The notes under the pieces are model-generated. The model did no database searches and was not told where the DNA came from. It saw only the letters and a list, made by a program, of their open reading frames with translations. From a virus, in the IMG/VR virus record IMGVR_UViG_3300032116_000621, positions 1-37,076 of that record: a stretch of 37,076 bases of DNA. One strand, 5' to 3'. This document shows, piece after piece, positions 35,615 through 37,076 of the stretch (position 1 is its first letter; each line of letters opens with the position of its first letter). The translations under genes and the position numbers were made by a program.

Positions 35615-37076
35615 TTACCTCACACGTCTGGCAGTAATTCTACCGATGTAACGGGGTGTATTGGCAACAAATCCCGCCCGAGTGGATAAATAAACCGTTG
35701 TCGTGGACGCCAAGGAAAAACGAACTACCGGGGTCGCAATCGAGACATCTGAACGTGTCACGTTGTACAGGACTGTCCCGTTTGCCGCCGTGTAGTTGAC
35801 ATACTGATAGGCTGTAAATGTCGTGACTGACGTACTTAATCCAGCCGCCACGGCGTCAATTGTTGTGTCTGGCGCACCGGGTCCGTCGATTGAAACAATA
35901 CCTTGAACGTCCCAGTCGCCCGCTGTGAGGCTGATTGAGGTAGCATCGACAACAACAAAATCCGAATAGTTTGTTTGGGTCCCTGTTGCTGTCAGGTACT
36001 CACCCACAAACCCTGCCGCCGCACTGTCGTTTGTGTTGGTCCCGAGGAGCTGGCCAGCACGTTGAACAAGTCCCGCCGTGTTTTGTTGGACGAGGCCGAA
36101 TTGAACTTGACCGCCCGCTCTTTTAGTCACGCGCCAGAAGGCATTAGAAGATGGCCAGTTAACAAGTCCGCCGTCGTCGTTTTCAAACTGCATATACCTT
36201 GCAAAAACGGCGTCAACGTCGGTTGTGGACCCACTCACAGCGTTAAGTTGCGCCCCTGCCGCGTCTGAACCTGTTGAAAGAATTCCGGGGACAATCCTAG
36301 ACCCATTTAGGTAAGCAGTCGCGACACTGTACCAAAGGTTTCTATCGGCGGAGACTTCGAGTTCAACAACGTCTGTCGGTTGGATCGGTGTCTGGAACCT
36401 TACCCTCTGAGTCGTGGTTCCTGACAAAGACCCGCCCATAGCCGCACCAGCGGGGCCATAAGCAAAACCACTCGCCGTGTTGCTTGAGGTCCAAGTTCCC
36501 GAGTTAAACGCATACTCAACATTGTTCGACCCCACTCCGCTGGCGGAGCCGGCCAATCCAGATATCTGTAAATCAAATTCAACCCAAACTAGTGCAGAAG
36601 AGCCTATAAATGTCCCGTTCTGCCTAGTAGCTGGGGCGCCCGCAGTAGTGTAATCATCATTTGCAAAACCGACATACGAGTGCCCATCTGCGGCGATCAG
36701 ACTGCCTTGTTTTAAAGTGGAGGCCCCGGCGTTGTTTACCCGCCATCTGCCGCAATGTGTAGTAGACCCAGACCTGACAAGAGCAGTCATGTTTGGGGGT
36801 AAGTTAAATCTAGCTTCGCTAGCGGTTGCTGTGCCGGTTGTAAACCTCGCGATAACTTTTATTCTGCCGCCGGTTTGCGTGTAAGTTGCATAATCAAAAG
36901 AGGGGGTTCCAAACCCTTGACCAGCCCCAGGGGTGTAGCTTATCTCCGGCCCAACCACCGGCCCGCCATAATTTTGTGCAGGACCTATGACGACTTGATC
37001 GATCTCCAACGTGTAAGAGGTCGCAACGGTTGTTGCTTGGTGGATGTAAAGCCTGTAACTAGTCGATGCAGTCGAA
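35615..37076 (-). CDS. Tail fibre protein, C-terminal part (gene split by window ends)
   Basis: This is the remainder of the 819-aa fibre that begins at 1140. Removing the duplicated 142 bases, the unique part is 36934-35615, adding 439 residues and a TAA stop. An apparent TTG start at 37009 is an artefact of the window edge: it equals codon 356 of the full gene. The sequence is beta-rich, with a segment [16 protein letters not shown] at the junction, a lectin-like sandwich in the middle, then QFGLVQQNTAGLVQRAGQ and a C-terminal jelly-roll-like domain (DWDVQGIVSIDGPG to YIGRITARRVR). The C-terminal part is likely the receptor-binding domain. The downstream lipoprotein gene follows after 2 nt. 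Confidence 0.85.
   Translation of the reverse strand, partial: STASTSYRLYIHQATTVATSYTLEIDQVVIGPAQNYGGPVVGPEISYTPGAGQGFGTPSFDYATYTQTGGRIKVIARFTTGTATASEARFNLPPNMTALVRSGSTTHCGRWRVNNAGASTLKQGSLIAADGHSYVGFANDDYTTAGAPATRQNGTFIGSSALVWVEFDLQISGLAGSASGVGSNNVEYAFNSGTWTSSNTASGFAYGPAGAAMGGSLSGTTTQRVRFQTPIQPTDVVELEVSADRNLWYSVATAYLNGSRIVPGILSTGSDAAGAQLNAVSGSTTDVDAVFARYMQFENDDGGLVNWPSSNAFWRVTKRAGGQVQFGLVQQNTAGLVQRAGQLLGTNTNDSAAAGFVGEYLTATGTQTNYSDFVVVDATSISLTAGDWDVQGIVSIDGPGAPDTTIDAVAAGLSTSVTTFTAYQYVNYTAANGTVLYNVTRSDVSIATPVVRFSLASTTTVYLSTRAGFVANTPRYIGRITARRVR
36935..37076. repeat. Right copy of terminal overlap
   Basis: This copy equals bases 1-142 except for c at 36950 (t at 16). The exact match to the right of the difference is 126 nt and to the left 15 nt. 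It lies inside the fibre gene, so it marks the point where the circular genome was opened rather than a gene duplication. Confidence 0.93.

Noticed and set aside
35615-37009. A separate 464-aa protein starting with TTG at 37009
   Set aside because: It is the C-terminal part of the fibre gene; the same frame is open upstream across the circular junction to ATG at 1140, and the TTG corresponds to codon 356.

Overview
The window is a complete, circularly closing genome of a tailed phage of siphovirus layout. Bases 1-142 and 36935-37076 are the same sequence with one difference, so the unit length is about 36,934 bp. One minus-strand gene, the tail fibre, is cut by the window ends and reads through in frame when the ends are joined. 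The host is probably Gram-negative: three exported proteins are encoded, two with bacterial lipoprotein signals, and the intergenic region carries a consensus DnaA box. I cannot name the host. Secreted trypsin-like proteases and collagen-like lipoproteins are common in predatory or Bdellovibrio-like Proteobacteria, but that is only a weak hint. I found no integrase, CI-like repressor, reverse transcriptase, CRISPR array or tRNA.

Minus strand, late block (22752 down to 1, continuing through the junction to 34390): an exported S1 protease, a collagen-like lipoprotein and a 59-aa protein form a coupled cassette. Next come small and large terminase, portal, two morphogenesis/neck proteins, scaffold, major capsid protein, a decoration-like protein, and a group of small and repetitive virion proteins (two of them tandem paralogues). 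Then follow tail terminator, major tail protein, a tail assembly chaperone pair with a likely -1 frameshift, a 922-aa tape measure, three tail-tip proteins, the 819-aa fibre, a second lipoprotein and a 90-aa protein. A lone plus-strand M15 endolysin (22819-23235) and a minus-strand RuvC-like resolvase (23232-23786) lie between this block and the replication block.

Intergenic control region (23787-24415, 629 nt): it holds several inverted repeats, a DnaA box, a candidate promoter inside an inverted repeat, and a leader with three nested stems including a terminator-like hairpin.

Plus strand, early block (24416-32681): SF3 helicase, family A DNA polymerase with 3'-5' exonuclease, SSB-like protein, a terminator, a RecB/Cas4-like Fe-S nuclease, a run of tightly overlapping small genes (Ea22-like, zinc-ribbon, CxxC proteins), an SNF2-type helicase, and small proteins including a ribbon-helix-helix regulator and a 31-aa membrane peptide. 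A short minus-strand pair (metallophosphoesterase and SprT-like HExxH protein, 33704-32674) diverges from a plus-strand run of three overlapping small genes with membrane segments (33721-34325), which are lysis candidates. A hairpin at 34333-34368 separates these from the fibre-end genes.

The best candidate for something undescribed is the exported cassette at 21310-22752. A phage-encoded secreted protease and a collagen-like lipoprotein overlap by 4 nt and share a C-terminal four-cysteine pattern with nearly the same spacing.
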